Notes: generated by a model not told the origin, from the sequence alone. Numbered from the stretch's first letter, positions 52,450-60,843 are shown. The stretch: 64,000 bases of DNA from Agrococcus sp. ARC_14 (GCF_022436485.1 NZ_JAKUDO010000001.1:1426001-1490000); one strand, 5' to 3'. Numbers and translations: made by a program.

Positions 52450-53994
52450 ATGGCTGCGTTCGGTTCACTCTCCACTCGACTCACCGAGACCCTCGCCAAG
52501 CTCCGCACGAAGGGCAAGCTCTCCGCGTCGGACGTCGACGGGACGGTGCGCGAGATCCGTCGTGCGCTGCTCGACGCCGACGTCGCGCTCGAGGTCGTCA
52601 AGTCGTTCACCGCCGCGGTGCGAGAGCGCGCCCTAGGCGCCGAGGTCGCCGAGGCGCTGAACCCTGCCCAGCAGGTCGTGCAGATCGTCAACGACGAGCT
52701 CGTCAGCATCCTGGGAGGCGAGAGCCGCCAGCTGGAGCTCGCGAAGCAGCCGCCGACCGTGATCATGCTCGCCGGCCTCCAGGGCGCGGGCAAGACGACG
52801 CTCGCCGGCAAGCTCGCCAAGCACCTGCGCAGCAAGGGCCACACGCCGCTGCTGGTCGCGAGCGACCTCCAGCGCCCCAACGCCGTGACACAGCTGCAGG
52901 TCGTCGGCGGCCAGGCAGGCGTGCAGGTCTTCGCGCCCGAGCCCGGCAATGGCATCGGTGACCCCGTCAAGGTGGCGCGCGATGGCGTGGCCGAGGCGAA
53001 GCGACGGATGTACGACATCGTCATCGTCGACACGGCCGGCCGTCTCGGCGTCGACGCCGACATGATGCGCCAGGCCGCAGACATCCGGAAGGCCGTGCAG
53101 CCCGACGAGGTGCTGTTCGTCATCGACGCGATGATCGGTCAGGACGCTGTCGCCACGGCCAAGGCCTTCCAGGAGGGCGTCGACTTCACCGGTGTCGTGC
53201 TCACGAAGCTCGACGGCGACGCCCGCGGCGGCGCCGCGCTCTCGATCCGCGGCATGACGGGGAAGCCCATCCTGTTCGCCTCCACCGGCGAGACGCTCGA
53301 CGACTTCGAGCCCTTCCACCCCGACCGCATGGCGAGCCGCATCCTCGACCTCGGCGACATCCTCACCCTCATCGAGCAGGCGCAGAAGACCTTCGACGAG
53401 GAGGAGGCGCACCGCCTCGCCGAGTCGATCGCGACCGACGGCTTCACGCTCGAGGACTTCCTCAAGCAGATGCAGCAGCTGCGCAAGGCCGGCAACTTCA
53501 AGCAGATGCTCGGCATGCTGCCTGGTGGCAAGGGCATGCGCGAGGCCATCGACTCGTTCGACGAGGGCGAGCTCGTGCGCACCGAGGCGATCATCCAGTC
53601 GATGACGCCGCAGGAGCGGAGGCAGTCGAAGCTGCTCAACGGCTCGCGCCGGCTGCGCATCGCGCGCGGCTCTGGCGTCACGGTCACCGACGTCAACCAG
53701 CTCATCGCGCGCTTCGAGCAGGCGGCGAAGATGATGAAGACCGTCGCCAAGGGCGGCGTGCCGCAGATGCCCGGCATGGGGCCGATGCCCGGCATGCGCC
53801 AGGGCAAGAAGGCCGTGCAGAAGCCCAGCAAACAGCAGCGTCGCTCCGGCAACCCCGCGAAGCGCACCGAGGTGCCAGCCCCGTCTGCCGCTCCGCAGGG
53901 GAGCGCATTCGGCAAGCCCAAGGCAGAGGGCGCCTTCGGCGAGCTCTCCAGCACCGATCAGGAAGCGCTGCAGCGCATGCTTGGCAACGGCTGA
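52450..53994 (+). CDS. ffh: Signal recognition particle protein Ffh (SRP54)
   Basis: 514 residues. N domain 1-~88, G domain with Walker A GLQGAGKT (109-116), DTAGR (~197), TKLDGDARGGAAL, and a Met-rich M domain (~330-450) that binds the signal sequence and SRP RNA (SGVTVTDVNQLIARFEQ). The C-terminal tail is low-complexity (MPGMGPMPGMRQGKK, then a ~60-residue extension). It works with FtsY in co-translational membrane targeting. The SRP RNA gene is not in this window. Confidence 0.96.
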   Translation: MAAFGSLSTRLTETLAKLRTKGKLSASDVDGTVREIRRALLDADVALEVVKSFTAAVRERALGAEVAEALNPAQQVVQIVNDELVSILGGESRQLELAKQPPTVIMLAGLQGAGKTTLAGKLAKHLRSKGHTPLLVASDLQRPNAVTQLQVVGGQAGVQVFAPEPGNGIGDPVKVARDGVAEAKRRMYDIVIVDTAGRLGVDADMMRQAADIRKAVQPDEVLFVIDAMIGQDAVATAKAFQEGVDFTGVVLTKLDGDARGGAALSIRGMTGKPILFASTGETLDDFEPFHPDRMASRILDLGDILTLIEQAQKTFDEEEAHRLAESIATDGFTLEDFLKQMQQLRKAGNFKQMLGMLPGGKGMREAIDSFDEGELVRTEAIIQSMTPQERRQSKLLNGSRRLRIARGSGVTVTDVNQLIARFEQAAKMMKTVAKGGVPQMPGMGPMPGMRQGKKAVQKPSKQQRRSGNPAKRTEVPAPSAAPQGSAFGKPKAEGAFGELSSTDQEALQRMLGNG

Positions 53995-54050
53995 GCCGAT
54001 CTGCCCTGTCGAGCGATCATCTGGTCGTGGCGTTCCCTCGCGGATGCAAC

Positions 54051-54069
54051 TTAGGTTAGGCTTGCCTTA
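54051..54069 (+). promoter_or_regulatory. DtxR/IdeR-type iron box
   Basis: TTAGGTTAGGCTTGCCTTA matches 16 of 19 positions of the DtxR/IdeR consensus TTAGGTTAGSCTAACCTAA. It overlaps a TTATCT -10-like box (54066-54071), so iron-loaded DtxR would block transcription of the siderophore operon. Confidence 0.85.
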
Positions 54070-54097
54070 TCTGACAACGCCTCACCAAGGAGACTCC

Positions 54098-55084
54098 ATG
54101 TCCGCGAAGCGATCCCTCGCCGCATTGTCGCTGCTCGCTGCCTCAGCAGTCGTGCTCGCCGGCTGCTCGGCGTCCGACGCCGCCCCCGCCGAGACCTCGG
54201 ACGCTGCCGAGACCGTCCAGGTCGAGGACAACAGCGGCACGCAGACCGTGCCTGCAGCCCCGACCTCGGTCGTCGCGCTCGACAACCGCACCTTCGAGAC
54301 GCTCTCCGACTGGGGCGTCGAGCTCTCGGCCGCCGCGGTGGCGCTCATGCCGGAGACCAACGCCTACACGCAGGACGAGTCGATCGTCGACATCGGCAAT
54401 CACCGTGAGCCGAACCTCGAGCTCATCGTCGCCGCCGAGCCCGACCTCGTCATCAGCGGCCAGCGATTCTCGGATCGTGACGCTGACATCGCTGCGCTCG
54501 TGCCCGACGCCGCGATCCTGCAGCTCGAGCCGCGTGAGGGCGAGGCCTTCGACGAGGAGCTCCGCCGCCAGGTGACGGTGCTCGGCGAGGTCTTCGGCAA
54601 GCAGGCAGAGGCCGAGCAGCTCGTCGCCGACTTCGATGCCGCCATCGAGCGTGCCGCGAACGCGTACGACGCCTCGCAGTCCGTCATGGCAGTCACGACC
54701 ACCGGCGGCGAGATCGGCTATCTCGCGCCCTCGGTCGGCCGCACGCTCGGACCGGTCTTCGACATCCTCGGCATGACGCCGGCGCTTGAGGTGGAAGGCT
54801 CCACCGACGACCACCAGGGCGACGACATCTCGGTCGAGGCGATCGCCGACTCCAACCCTGACTGGATCCTGGTGATGGATCGCGACGCCGCCGTGGGTGC
54901 TGACGACCCGGCATTCGCGCCTGCCGCCGACATCCTCGAGGGCTCCGAGGCGCTGACAGGAGTCACCGCGGTGCAGGAGGGAAACCTCGTGTACATGCCC
55001 GCCGACACCTACACGAACGAGAGCATCCAGACCTTCACCGAGTTCCTGAACGGCTTCGCCGACGCTCTCGAATCCGCGAGCTGA
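54098..55084 (+). CDS. Ferric-siderophore-binding lipoprotein (YclQ/FatB/CeuE-like)
   Basis: 328 residues. A lipoprotein signal ends in LAGC (Cys23), followed by an acidic linker and two periplasmic-binding lobes joined by a long helix (~195-225). TVQVEDNSGTQTVPAAPTSVVALDNRTFETLSDWG and NPDWILVMDRDAAVG are typical of the YclQ/CeuE branch, whose members bind ferric catecholate or hydroxycarboxylate siderophores. It delivers the complex to the two permeases downstream. AAGGAG lies five bases before the ATG, which is 29 bp after the iron box. Siderophore identity is unknown, and no biosynthetic genes are nearby. Confidence 0.88.
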   Translation: MSAKRSLAALSLLAASAVVLAGCSASDAAPAETSDAAETVQVEDNSGTQTVPAAPTSVVALDNRTFETLSDWGVELSAAAVALMPETNAYTQDESIVDIGNHREPNLELIVAAEPDLVISGQRFSDRDADIAALVPDAAILQLEPREGEAFDEELRRQVTVLGEVFGKQAEAEQLVADFDAAIERAANAYDASQSVMAVTTTGGEIGYLAPSVGRTLGPVFDILGMTPALEVEGSTDDHQGDDISVEAIADSNPDWILVMDRDAAVGADDPAFAPAADILEGSEALTGVTAVQEGNLVYMPADTYTNESIQTFTEFLNGFADALESAS

Positions 55085-55101
55085 CGCACGAGTCGCATGC
55101 G

Positions 55102-55132
55102 CGATGGCGGGGCCGGAGAGGCCCCGCCATCG
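55102..55132 (+). terminator. Strong hairpin between the binding protein and permease genes
   Basis: A perfect 13-bp GC-rich stem (55102-55114 with 55120-55132) around the loop GGAGA. There is no T-run, so it may act as a partial terminator or mRNA-stabilising structure that keeps the binding protein more abundant than the permeases. Confidence 0.65.
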
Positions 55133-55153
55133 TCGCGGTCGAAGGAGATGAGG

Positions 55154-55168
55154 ATGGACGAGGCATGA
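55154..55168 (+). CDS. Four-codon mini-frame at the permease start
   Basis: ATG-GAC-GAG-GCA-TGA (MDEA), whose stop overlaps the permease ATG (ATGA). A perfect AAGGAG lies six bases before this ATG, the ideal distance, whereas it is 17 bases from the permease ATG. Ribosomes may thus load here and re-initiate. Alternatively the permease is initiated directly from the closer GATGAGG. Confidence 0.35.
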   Translation: MDEA

Positions 55169-56151
55169 CGGATGCAGCGGTGGCCCCGCTCGTGCGGAGC
55201 CGTCGGCAGCTGTTCGACTGGCGCCTGCTGATCGGCGTCGTGGTGGTCGCGGGGCTCCTGGTCGTCTCGCTCTTCACGGGCGTCTACGACGTGGTCGGCG
55301 CGGAGGACGGCAGCGAGATGTTCGCGATCACGCGCATCCCGCGCACGATCGCGCTCGTGCTCGCGGGGGCGGCGATGGCGATGTGCGGCCTCGTCCTGCA
55401 GCTGCTGACGCAGAACCGATTCGTGGAGCCCACGACGACCGGCACGACCGAGTGGGCGGGCCTGGGCCTCATGGTGGTGATGATCGTCGTGCCGGGCGCC
55501 GGCATCCTGCCGCGCATGACCGGCGCGATCGTCGCAGCGTTCGTCGGCACGATGGTCTTCTTCCTCTTCCTGCGGCGAGTGTCGCTGCGGGCATCGCTCA
55601 TCGTTCCGATCGTCGGCATCATGCTGGGCGCGGTCGTCTCGGCCGTCTCCACCTTCATCGCGCTGCAGACCGACATGCTGCAGAGCCTCGGCGTCTGGTT
55701 CGCTGGCAGCTTCACCTCGGTGCTGCGCGGCCAGTACGAGTTCCTCTGGGTGGTCGCGATCGTCGCGGTCGCGGTGTTCGTCATCGCCGACCGCTTCACC
55801 GTCGCGGGTCTCGGCGAGGAGATCGCCACCAACGTGGGGCTCGACTACCAGCGCGTCGTGCTGCTGGGGGCCGGGCTCGTCGCCATCGCCACCGGCGTCG
55901 TCACCGTGATCGTCGGCAGTCTGCCGTTCCTGGGTCTCATCGTGCCCAACATCGTCTCGATGGTGCGCGGCGACGACCTGCGCAGCAACCTGCCGTGGGT
56001 GTGCCTGCTGGGCATCGCCATCGTCACCGCCTGCGACCTCGTCGGCCGCACGATCATCGCGCCGTTCGAGGTGCCGGTCTCGCTCATCCTCGGCGTGCTC
56101 GGCGCTGTCGTCTTCGTCGCCCTCCTGCTGAGGCAGCGGCGCCGTGGCTGA
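55165..56151 (+). CDS. Siderophore ABC transporter permease 1 (FecCD family)
   Basis: 328 residues with nine to ten membrane segments. FecCD hallmarks are RIPRTIALVLAGAAMAMCGLVLQLLTQNRFVEPTTTGTTEWA near residues 55-95 and the C-terminal coupling region LPFLGLIVPNIVSMVRGDDLRSNLPW, which contacts the ATPase. It pairs with the second permease to form the channel (YclN/FatD-type heterodimer). Its end overlaps the second permease by 8 bp. Confidence 0.9.
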   Translation: MTDAAVAPLVRSRRQLFDWRLLIGVVVVAGLLVVSLFTGVYDVVGAEDGSEMFAITRIPRTIALVLAGAAMAMCGLVLQLLTQNRFVEPTTTGTTEWAGLGLMVVMIVVPGAGILPRMTGAIVAAFVGTMVFFLFLRRVSLRASLIVPIVGIMLGAVVSAVSTFIALQTDMLQSLGVWFAGSFTSVLRGQYEFLWVVAIVAVAVFVIADRFTVAGLGEEIATNVGLDYQRVVLLGAGLVAIATGVVTVIVGSLPFLGLIVPNIVSMVRGDDLRSNLPWVCLLGIAIVTACDLVGRTIIAPFEVPVSLILGVLGAVVFVALLLRQRRRG

Positions 56152-57199
56152 GATGCACGAGGTGCGTGACGACCGGGCCGTGGCCGGCACCCTGCCGCCA
56201 CGGACATCCGCTGCCCTTCCGAGCCGCAGGGCTCGGCTGCGCTACCGCGTCGTGCTGGCGTCGCTCATCGTGCTCGCCGCCGGCTTCGCCTTCGGGCTGC
56301 TCGCCTGGGACAACCCCATGCCGATCGGCACTGACGGCTTCTGGCGCATCGCCGAGATGCGCGTCACGAGCGTCATCGTGATGGCCGTCGTCGCGGTCTG
56401 CCAGGCGGTCGCGACGGTCAGCTTCCAGACGGTGACGAACAACCGCATCATCACGCCGTCGATCATGGGCTTCGAGTCGCTGTACACCGCGGTGCAGACC
56501 TCGGCTGTCTACTTCCTCGGCATCGCCGGCATCATCGCGCTGCAGGGCGTGCCGCAGTTCGTGCTGCAGGTGGCGCTGATGGTCGGCTTCTCGCTGCTGC
56601 TCTACGGCTGGCTGCTCTCGGGCCGCTACGGCAATCTGCCGGTGATGCTGCTGATCGGCATCGTCATCGGCGGCGGACTGGGCTCGGTCTCGGCCTTCAT
56701 GCAGCGGCTGCTCTCGCCCAGCGAGTTCGACGTGCTGAGCGCGCGCCTGTTCGGCAACGTCTCGAACGCCGACCCCGCCTACCTGCCGGTGGCGATCCCG
56801 TTGTGCGTGCTCGCCGCCGGGGCGCTGTGGCTGCGCGCGAGGAAGCTCAACGTGCTCGCGCTCGGCCGCGACGTCAGCATGAGCATGGGGCTGTCGCACC
56901 GATCAGAGCTCATGCAGGTGCTCTTCCTCGTCTCGATCCTGATGGCGGTCTCGACCGCGCTCGTCGGCCCGATGGTGTTCCTCGGCTTCCTGGTGGCGAC
57001 CCTCGCCTACCAGGCCGCCGATACCTACGACCACCGCCGCATCCTGCCGGTCGCCGTGCTGCTCGCGTTCGTGGTGCTGAGCGGCGCCTACTTCATCATG
57101 CGCCACGTCTTCTATGCGGAGGGCGTCGTCTCGATCATCATCGAGCTCATCGGCGGCAGCGTCTTCCTCTTCGTCATCCTCAGAAAGGGCCGGCTGTGA
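56144..57199 (+). CDS. Siderophore ABC transporter permease 2 (FecCD family)
   Basis: 351 residues, FecCD family, with the typical VCQAVATVSFQTVTNNRIITPSIMGFESLYT and, near the end, LVGPMVFLGFLVATLAYQAADTYDHRRILP. The N-terminus has a ~30-residue cytoplasmic extension before the first segment. GTG at 56144 overlaps the stop of permease 1; an ATG nine bases later is an alternative. It is the YclO/FatC-like half of the channel. Confidence 0.9.
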   Translation: MAEMHEVRDDRAVAGTLPPRTSAALPSRRARLRYRVVLASLIVLAAGFAFGLLAWDNPMPIGTDGFWRIAEMRVTSVIVMAVVAVCQAVATVSFQTVTNNRIITPSIMGFESLYTAVQTSAVYFLGIAGIIALQGVPQFVLQVALMVGFSLLLYGWLLSGRYGNLPVMLLIGIVIGGGLGSVSAFMQRLLSPSEFDVLSARLFGNVSNADPAYLPVAIPLCVLAAGALWLRARKLNVLALGRDVSMSMGLSHRSELMQVLFLVSILMAVSTALVGPMVFLGFLVATLAYQAADTYDHRRILPVAVLLAFVVLSGAYFIMRHVFYAEGVVSIIIELIGGSVFLFVILRKGRL

Positions 57200-57951
57200 T
57201 CACGCTCCGGGATGTCCGCAAGGACTACAGCGACGAGGTCTCGATCGGGCCCGTCACGATCGAGATCCCGAGGGGCGGCATCACCGCGCTCATCGGCCCC
57301 AACGGCGCGGGCAAGTCGACGCTGCTGACGATGATCGGTCGGCTGCTCGGGCTCGACTCGGGCACGATCGAGATCGGCGGGCACGACGTGACCCGCACCC
57401 GCTCGAAGGATCTCGCGAAGGTCGTCTCGATCCTGCGGCAGGAGAACCACTTCATCACTCGCCTGACCGTGCGGCAGCTCGTCGCGTTCGGGCGCTTCCC
57501 GCACTCGAAGGGGCGGCTGACCGCGCAGGACGAGCAGCTCGTCAGCCAGGCGATCGACTTCGTCGACCTCGGCACGCTCGAGCACCGCTACCTCGACGAG
57601 CTCTCCGGCGGCCAGCGCCAGCGCGCCTATGTGGCGATGGTGCTCGCGCAGGACACCGAGTACGTGCTGCTCGACGAGCCGCTCAACAACCTCGACATGC
57701 GCCACTCCGTGCAGATGATGCGGCACCTGCGACGTGCCGCCGAGGAGCTCGGGCGCACCATCGTGCTGGTGGTGCACGACATCAACTTCGCCGGCCACTA
57801 CGCCGATCGCATCTGCGCCGTGAAGGACGGCCGGATCGTCGAGTTCGGCACCGCGGCGGAGATGATGACGGATGCGGTGCTGACGCGCGTCTTCGACACC
57901 CCCGTGCAGGTCATCGAAGGACCCAACGGCCCGCTCGCCGTCTACTACTGA
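57196..57951 (+). CDS. Siderophore ABC transporter ATP-binding protein
   Basis: 251 residues. Walker A GPNGAGKS (34-41), Q-loop RQENHF, signature LSGGQRQR, Walker B YVLLDEPLNNLD and the H-loop VVHDINFA are intact. Belongs to the FepC/YclP group of iron-siderophore importers. GTG start overlaps the permease 2 stop (GTGA), so it is the last gene of the coupled iron operon under the DtxR box. Confidence 0.93.
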   Translation: MITLRDVRKDYSDEVSIGPVTIEIPRGGITALIGPNGAGKSTLLTMIGRLLGLDSGTIEIGGHDVTRTRSKDLAKVVSILRQENHFITRLTVRQLVAFGRFPHSKGRLTAQDEQLVSQAIDFVDLGTLEHRYLDELSGGQRQRAYVAMVLAQDTEYVLLDEPLNNLDMRHSVQMMRHLRRAAEELGRTIVLVVHDINFAGHYADRICAVKDGRIVEFGTAAEMMTDAVLTRVFDTPVQVIEGPNGPLAVYY

Positions 57952-57982
57952 GCGCGGGCACCCGAGCGCCACCCGGGCCGCG

Positions 57983-57988
57983 TACGGT
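57983..57988 (+). promoter_or_regulatory. -10 box TACGGT, leaderless promoter
   Basis: TACGGT-GGGGGC-ATG, six-base spacing to the start at 57995. Confidence 0.6.
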
Positions 57989-57994
57989 GGGGGC

Positions 57995-58651
57995 ATGGCA
58001 CGCATCATCATCCTCGGCGCCCACGGCAAGATCGCGCTCCTCGCGCTGCGCATGCTCGCGCACGCGGAGCACACCGTCCATGGCGTCATCCGCAATCCCG
58101 ACCACTCGGCCGACATCGAGGCCACCGGCGCAGAGCCGGTCGTCGCCGATCTCGAGTCGCTCGAGCAGTCGGCGGTGGACAACCTGCTGCAGGGCTACGA
58201 CGTCGTCGTGTGGTCGGCGGGGGCCGGTGGCGGCACCGCGGAGCGCACGCGCGCCGTCGACCACGACGCGGCGCTCAGGGTGCTGGATGCGGTGGGCCGC
58301 TCGGGTGCGCGGCTGCTGATGGTCTCGTACTTCGGATCGAGCCGTGAGCACGGCGTGCCGGAGGACAACGGCTTCTTCGCCTACGCCGAGGCGAAGTCGC
58401 TCGTCGACGAGGCGATCCGCTCCTCGGGCGCCGACTGGGTGATCCTCGCTCCCTCGACACTCACGCTCGAGGACGAGGGCGGCATCGAGATCGACGAGCC
58501 AGAGGGCACGATCGAGGCGGGCCAGATCCCTCGCGCGACGGTGGCGAGGCTCATCGCGGAGGTCGTGGCGCGGCCCGAGCTGCGCGGGGTCACGATCCGC
58601 TGCAACGCGGGCGCGACGCCCGTCGGCGAGGCGCTCGACGCCCCGGCCTGA
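57995..58651 (+). CDS. NAD(P)-binding Rossmann oxidoreductase (YwnB/atypical SDR type)
   Basis: 218 residues. The N-terminal GAHGKIALLALRML is the G-x-x-G-x-x-A nucleotide-binding loop of atypical SDRs. VIRNPDH and VVADLESLE follow in the usual order, and there is no Y-x3-K in its normal place. Likely an NADPH-dependent reductase or sensor of the NmrA/YwnB group; the substrate is unknown. It is monocistronic with a leaderless start. Its stop codon is part of a short hairpin (GACGGC/GCCGTC, 58650-58666) that could end transcription. Confidence 0.8.
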   Translation: MARIIILGAHGKIALLALRMLAHAEHTVHGVIRNPDHSADIEATGAEPVVADLESLEQSAVDNLLQGYDVVVWSAGAGGGTAERTRAVDHDAALRVLDAVGRSGARLLMVSYFGSSREHGVPEDNGFFAYAEAKSLVDEAIRSSGADWVILAPSTLTLEDEGGIEIDEPEGTIEAGQIPRATVARLIAEVVARPELRGVTIRCNAGATPVGEALDAPA

Positions 58652-58666
58652 CGGCAGGCTGCCGTC
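58650..58666 (+). terminator. Short hairpin at the stop codon
   Basis: GACGGC-AGGCT-GCCGTC overlaps the TGA of the preceding gene. There is no T-run. Confidence 0.5.
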
Positions 58667-58775
58667 GGTCGAGGAGGCCGCGACCGCAGGTCGCTGCCGT
58701 CACGAGGCCGGGAGGTGTCTGCCCGCTCCTGCGGTCTCGTGACGCGAGCGGGCTTCGCCCGCGCGCTCCTCGACC
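58667..58775. repeat. 109-bp element of nested inverted repeats
   Basis: GGTCGAGGAG (58667) pairs with CTCCTCGACC (58766). Inside, GTCACGAG (58699) pairs with CTCGTGAC (58736), GCCCGCTC (58721) pairs with GAGCGGGC (58746), and GCGGGC-TTC-GCCCGC (58748-58762) forms a tight hairpin. The stems cross, so several alternative folds exist. It lies between convergent genes, and its style (GTC...CTCCTCGACC) suggests a dispersed intergenic repeat. Confidence 0.75.
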
Positions 58776-58796
58776 TGCGGACCTGCGGAACGCGCT

Positions 58797-59900
58797 CTAC
58801 AGCTCGATCGAGTACATCCGCGAGCCGTGCTCCATCGTGTACCCGAGGCTCGCGTAGAGCCCGTGCGCACCAGAGGGGTTCTCGGTGTCGACATCGAGCA
58901 CCGCGGCGTCCATGCCCGAGTCAGCGAACGCCCGCATGCTCGCTGCGAGCGCCGCCACCGCCGCCTTCCTGCCGCGGTAGGCGCGGCGCGTGCCGAGCAG
59001 ATCGGTGTAGCCGAAGGTGTAGCCGCGCACCTCGAAGTCGGCGGTGAAGCGGCTGTTCAGCGAGTAGGCGACCACGAGCGGGTCTCCGGCCTCCAGCGCG
59101 GCGCGTGTGGACGCATCCGTCGCCTCGTCCGCCAGCAGCGCCGCCACATCGGGCGCGTCGTCGACGACGACGAACGACCACTCCGCTGCGAACTCGCTGC
59201 GGCCGTTCTGCCACTGCTCGATCGTCTGCGGCTCGCTGCCCCAGTGGTCGCGGAAGGCGTCGTTGTGCGCGAGCCGGGTGGCGTCATCGACCTCCTCAGA
59301 GAACGGCACGAGCCGCAGCGAGCCCGTCAGCGCGACCTCGGGGATGGGCGGCGCGTCGCCCGTCAATGGCCGCTTGAGGTCGGAGAAGTAGCGACGTGGC
59401 TCGAAGCCCGCGTGCAGGTACATGCGGTGCCTCGACTGCGGGTCGTCGTCCTCCGCGTAGGCGGCGATGCGCCCGGGCAGGTCCTTGCCCGAGGCCGCGA
59501 GGATCTGACGGGCGCGCGCGACCTGCCACGCGAACACCTCGCGGCCGATGCCCTCGCCGCGTCGCTCGGGGTGCACGCCGCCGAACGCGATGGCGCGCAC
59601 CGTGGTCGTGTCGCCGGGGAACGCGATGACGAGCGCGGATGCGCGCAGCACGCCGTCGTCGTCGAAGCCCAGCAGCGAGTCGTGCTCGAGATCGCGCCAG
59701 GTGGCTCCGAGCTCTTCGCGCGTCTCCTCCTCGGTCTCGCGGTAGGGCGCCTCGTCGGCAGCGGCCATGGCGTTGTTGAGCGCGTTCACCAGCGGCGCGT
59801 CGTCGATCGTCGCGGGCCGCCAGCGGAGCCCTCCGGCGGTGATGACGGGCAGGACTGCAGGCGCTGCGGCGCGCTCGGCGATGGGGGAGAGTTCTGGCAC
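58797..59900 (-). CDS. Double-GNAT acetyltransferase
   Basis: 367 residues, two GNAT domains. In the first, GGVHPERRGEGIGREVFAWQVARAR (~105-130) is an intact acetyl-CoA loop. In the second, GTRRAYRGRKAAVAALAASMRAF (~300-322) and DVDTENPSGAHGLYASLGY are intact, so both halves look active. It is more distant from the three tandem GNATs at 35.8-39.2 kb than they are from each other. The acceptor is unknown. GTG start is leaderless (TAGGGT box) and divergent from the LLM oxidoreductase. Confidence 0.83.
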   Translation of the reverse strand: MPELSPIAERAAAPAVLPVITAGGLRWRPATIDDAPLVNALNNAMAAADEAPYRETEEETREELGATWRDLEHDSLLGFDDDGVLRASALVIAFPGDTTTVRAIAFGGVHPERRGEGIGREVFAWQVARARQILAASGKDLPGRIAAYAEDDDPQSRHRMYLHAGFEPRRYFSDLKRPLTGDAPPIPEVALTGSLRLVPFSEEVDDATRLAHNDAFRDHWGSEPQTIEQWQNGRSEFAAEWSFVVVDDAPDVAALLADEATDASTRAALEAGDPLVVAYSLNSRFTADFEVRGYTFGYTDLLGTRRAYRGRKAAVAALAASMRAFADSGMDAAVLDVDTENPSGAHGLYASLGYTMEHGSRMYSIEL

Positions 59901-59906
59901 GCAGCA

Positions 59907-59912
59907 ACCCTA
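59907..59912 (-). promoter_or_regulatory. -10 box TAGGGT, leaderless promoter
   Basis: TAGGGT-TGCTGC-GTG on the minus strand, six-base spacing to the start at 59900. Confidence 0.65.
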
Positions 59913-59926
59913 CGTCTGCGCACCCA

Positions 59927-59932
59927 TAGGGT
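59927..59932 (+). promoter_or_regulatory. -10 box TAGGGT, leaderless promoter
   Basis: TAGGGT-CGAAGC-ATG, six-base spacing to the start at 59939. The 38-bp gap carries two divergent leaderless promoters with the same -10 sequence. Confidence 0.65.
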
Positions 59933-59938
59933 CGAAGC

Positions 59939-60763
59939 ATGACCGAGCGATACGGCGTCCACCGCCCGACCAGGATCGGCGTGCAGCTCTCGCCGCAGCA
60001 CACCACCGTGCAGGCCACGATCGATGCCGCCAAGCGGCTCGAGGAGATGGGCGTCGACGCCGTCTTCGGCTGGGACCACTTCTTCCCGCTCTCGGGCGAC
60101 CCCGAGGGCACCCACTTCGAGGCGACCACGCAGCTGGCCGCGTGGGCCGTCGCGACCGAGCGGGTGCAGATCGGCCCGCTGGTCTTCTGCAACTCCTACC
60201 GCAACCCCGATCTGCTCGCCGACGTCGCCCGCACCATCGACCACATCTCCGGCGGCCGGTTCATCTTCGGCATCGGTGGAGGATGGTTCGAGCGCGACTA
60301 TGCGGAGTACGGCTACGACTTCGGCACGGTGGGCTCGCGCCTGCGTGCCCTCGCCGACTCGCTGCCGCGCATCCGCGCCCGCTGGGAGCGGCTCAACCCG
60401 CCGCCGCTGGGCGACATGCCCATCCTGATCGGCGGCAAGGGCGAGCAGAAGACGCTGCCGATGGTCGCAGAGCACGCCGATATCTGGCACTCGTTCGTCG
60501 GCCCCGATGAGCTGCCGCACAAGCTCGAGGTGCTGCGCGGTCACTGCGAGGCGCGCGGCCGCGACATCGACGAGATCGAGATCTCCAACGGCGCGAGCGT
60601 GCGCGATGGCGTCGGCGGCGTCGGGTTCGACCGCCTCGACGCGCTGCACGCTGCCGGCACGCGGCTGCTCACGATCCCGCTCTCCGGCGACGACAGCGCC
60701 GACGGCTATGCGCTCGACCGCGTGCCGGCCTTCCTCGAGTGGCGCGACCGGAAGAACGCCTAG
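59939..60763 (+). CDS. LLM-class F420-dependent oxidoreductase
   Basis: 274 residues, luciferase-like monooxygenase TIM barrel. GVQLSPQHTT at the start, VFGWDHFFPLSGDPEG, and SGGRFIFGIGGGWFERDYAEYGY (~102-124) are typical of the F420-dependent subfamily; PILIGGKGEQKTLPMVAEHAD follows. The substrate is unknown. The gene ends in a 20-bp sequence repeated 77 bp downstream. Confidence 0.85.
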   Translation: MTERYGVHRPTRIGVQLSPQHTTVQATIDAAKRLEEMGVDAVFGWDHFFPLSGDPEGTHFEATTQLAAWAVATERVQIGPLVFCNSYRNPDLLADVARTIDHISGGRFIFGIGGGWFERDYAEYGYDFGTVGSRLRALADSLPRIRARWERLNPPPLGDMPILIGGKGEQKTLPMVAEHADIWHSFVGPDELPHKLEVLRGHCEARGRDIDEIEISNGASVRDGVGGVGFDRLDALHAAGTRLLTIPLSGDDSADGYALDRVPAFLEWRDRKNA

Positions 60764-60842
60764 CGTTCTGCAGGGAGCGGGTAGAGCGCGTCGGCCCTGC
60801 CGGCCGACGCAGTCGAAACCAAGACCGGAAGAACGCCTAGCG
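60746..60842. repeat. 20-bp direct repeat flanking a hairpin
   Basis: GACCGGAAGAACGCCTAGCG occurs at 60746-60765 (the last codons and stop of the LLM gene) and again at 60823-60842, just outside the next convergent gene. Between the copies lies GCGTCGGCC-CTGCC-GGCCGACGC (60788-60810), a 9-bp stem usable as a bidirectional terminator. Confidence 0.9.
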
Positions 60843-60843
60843 C

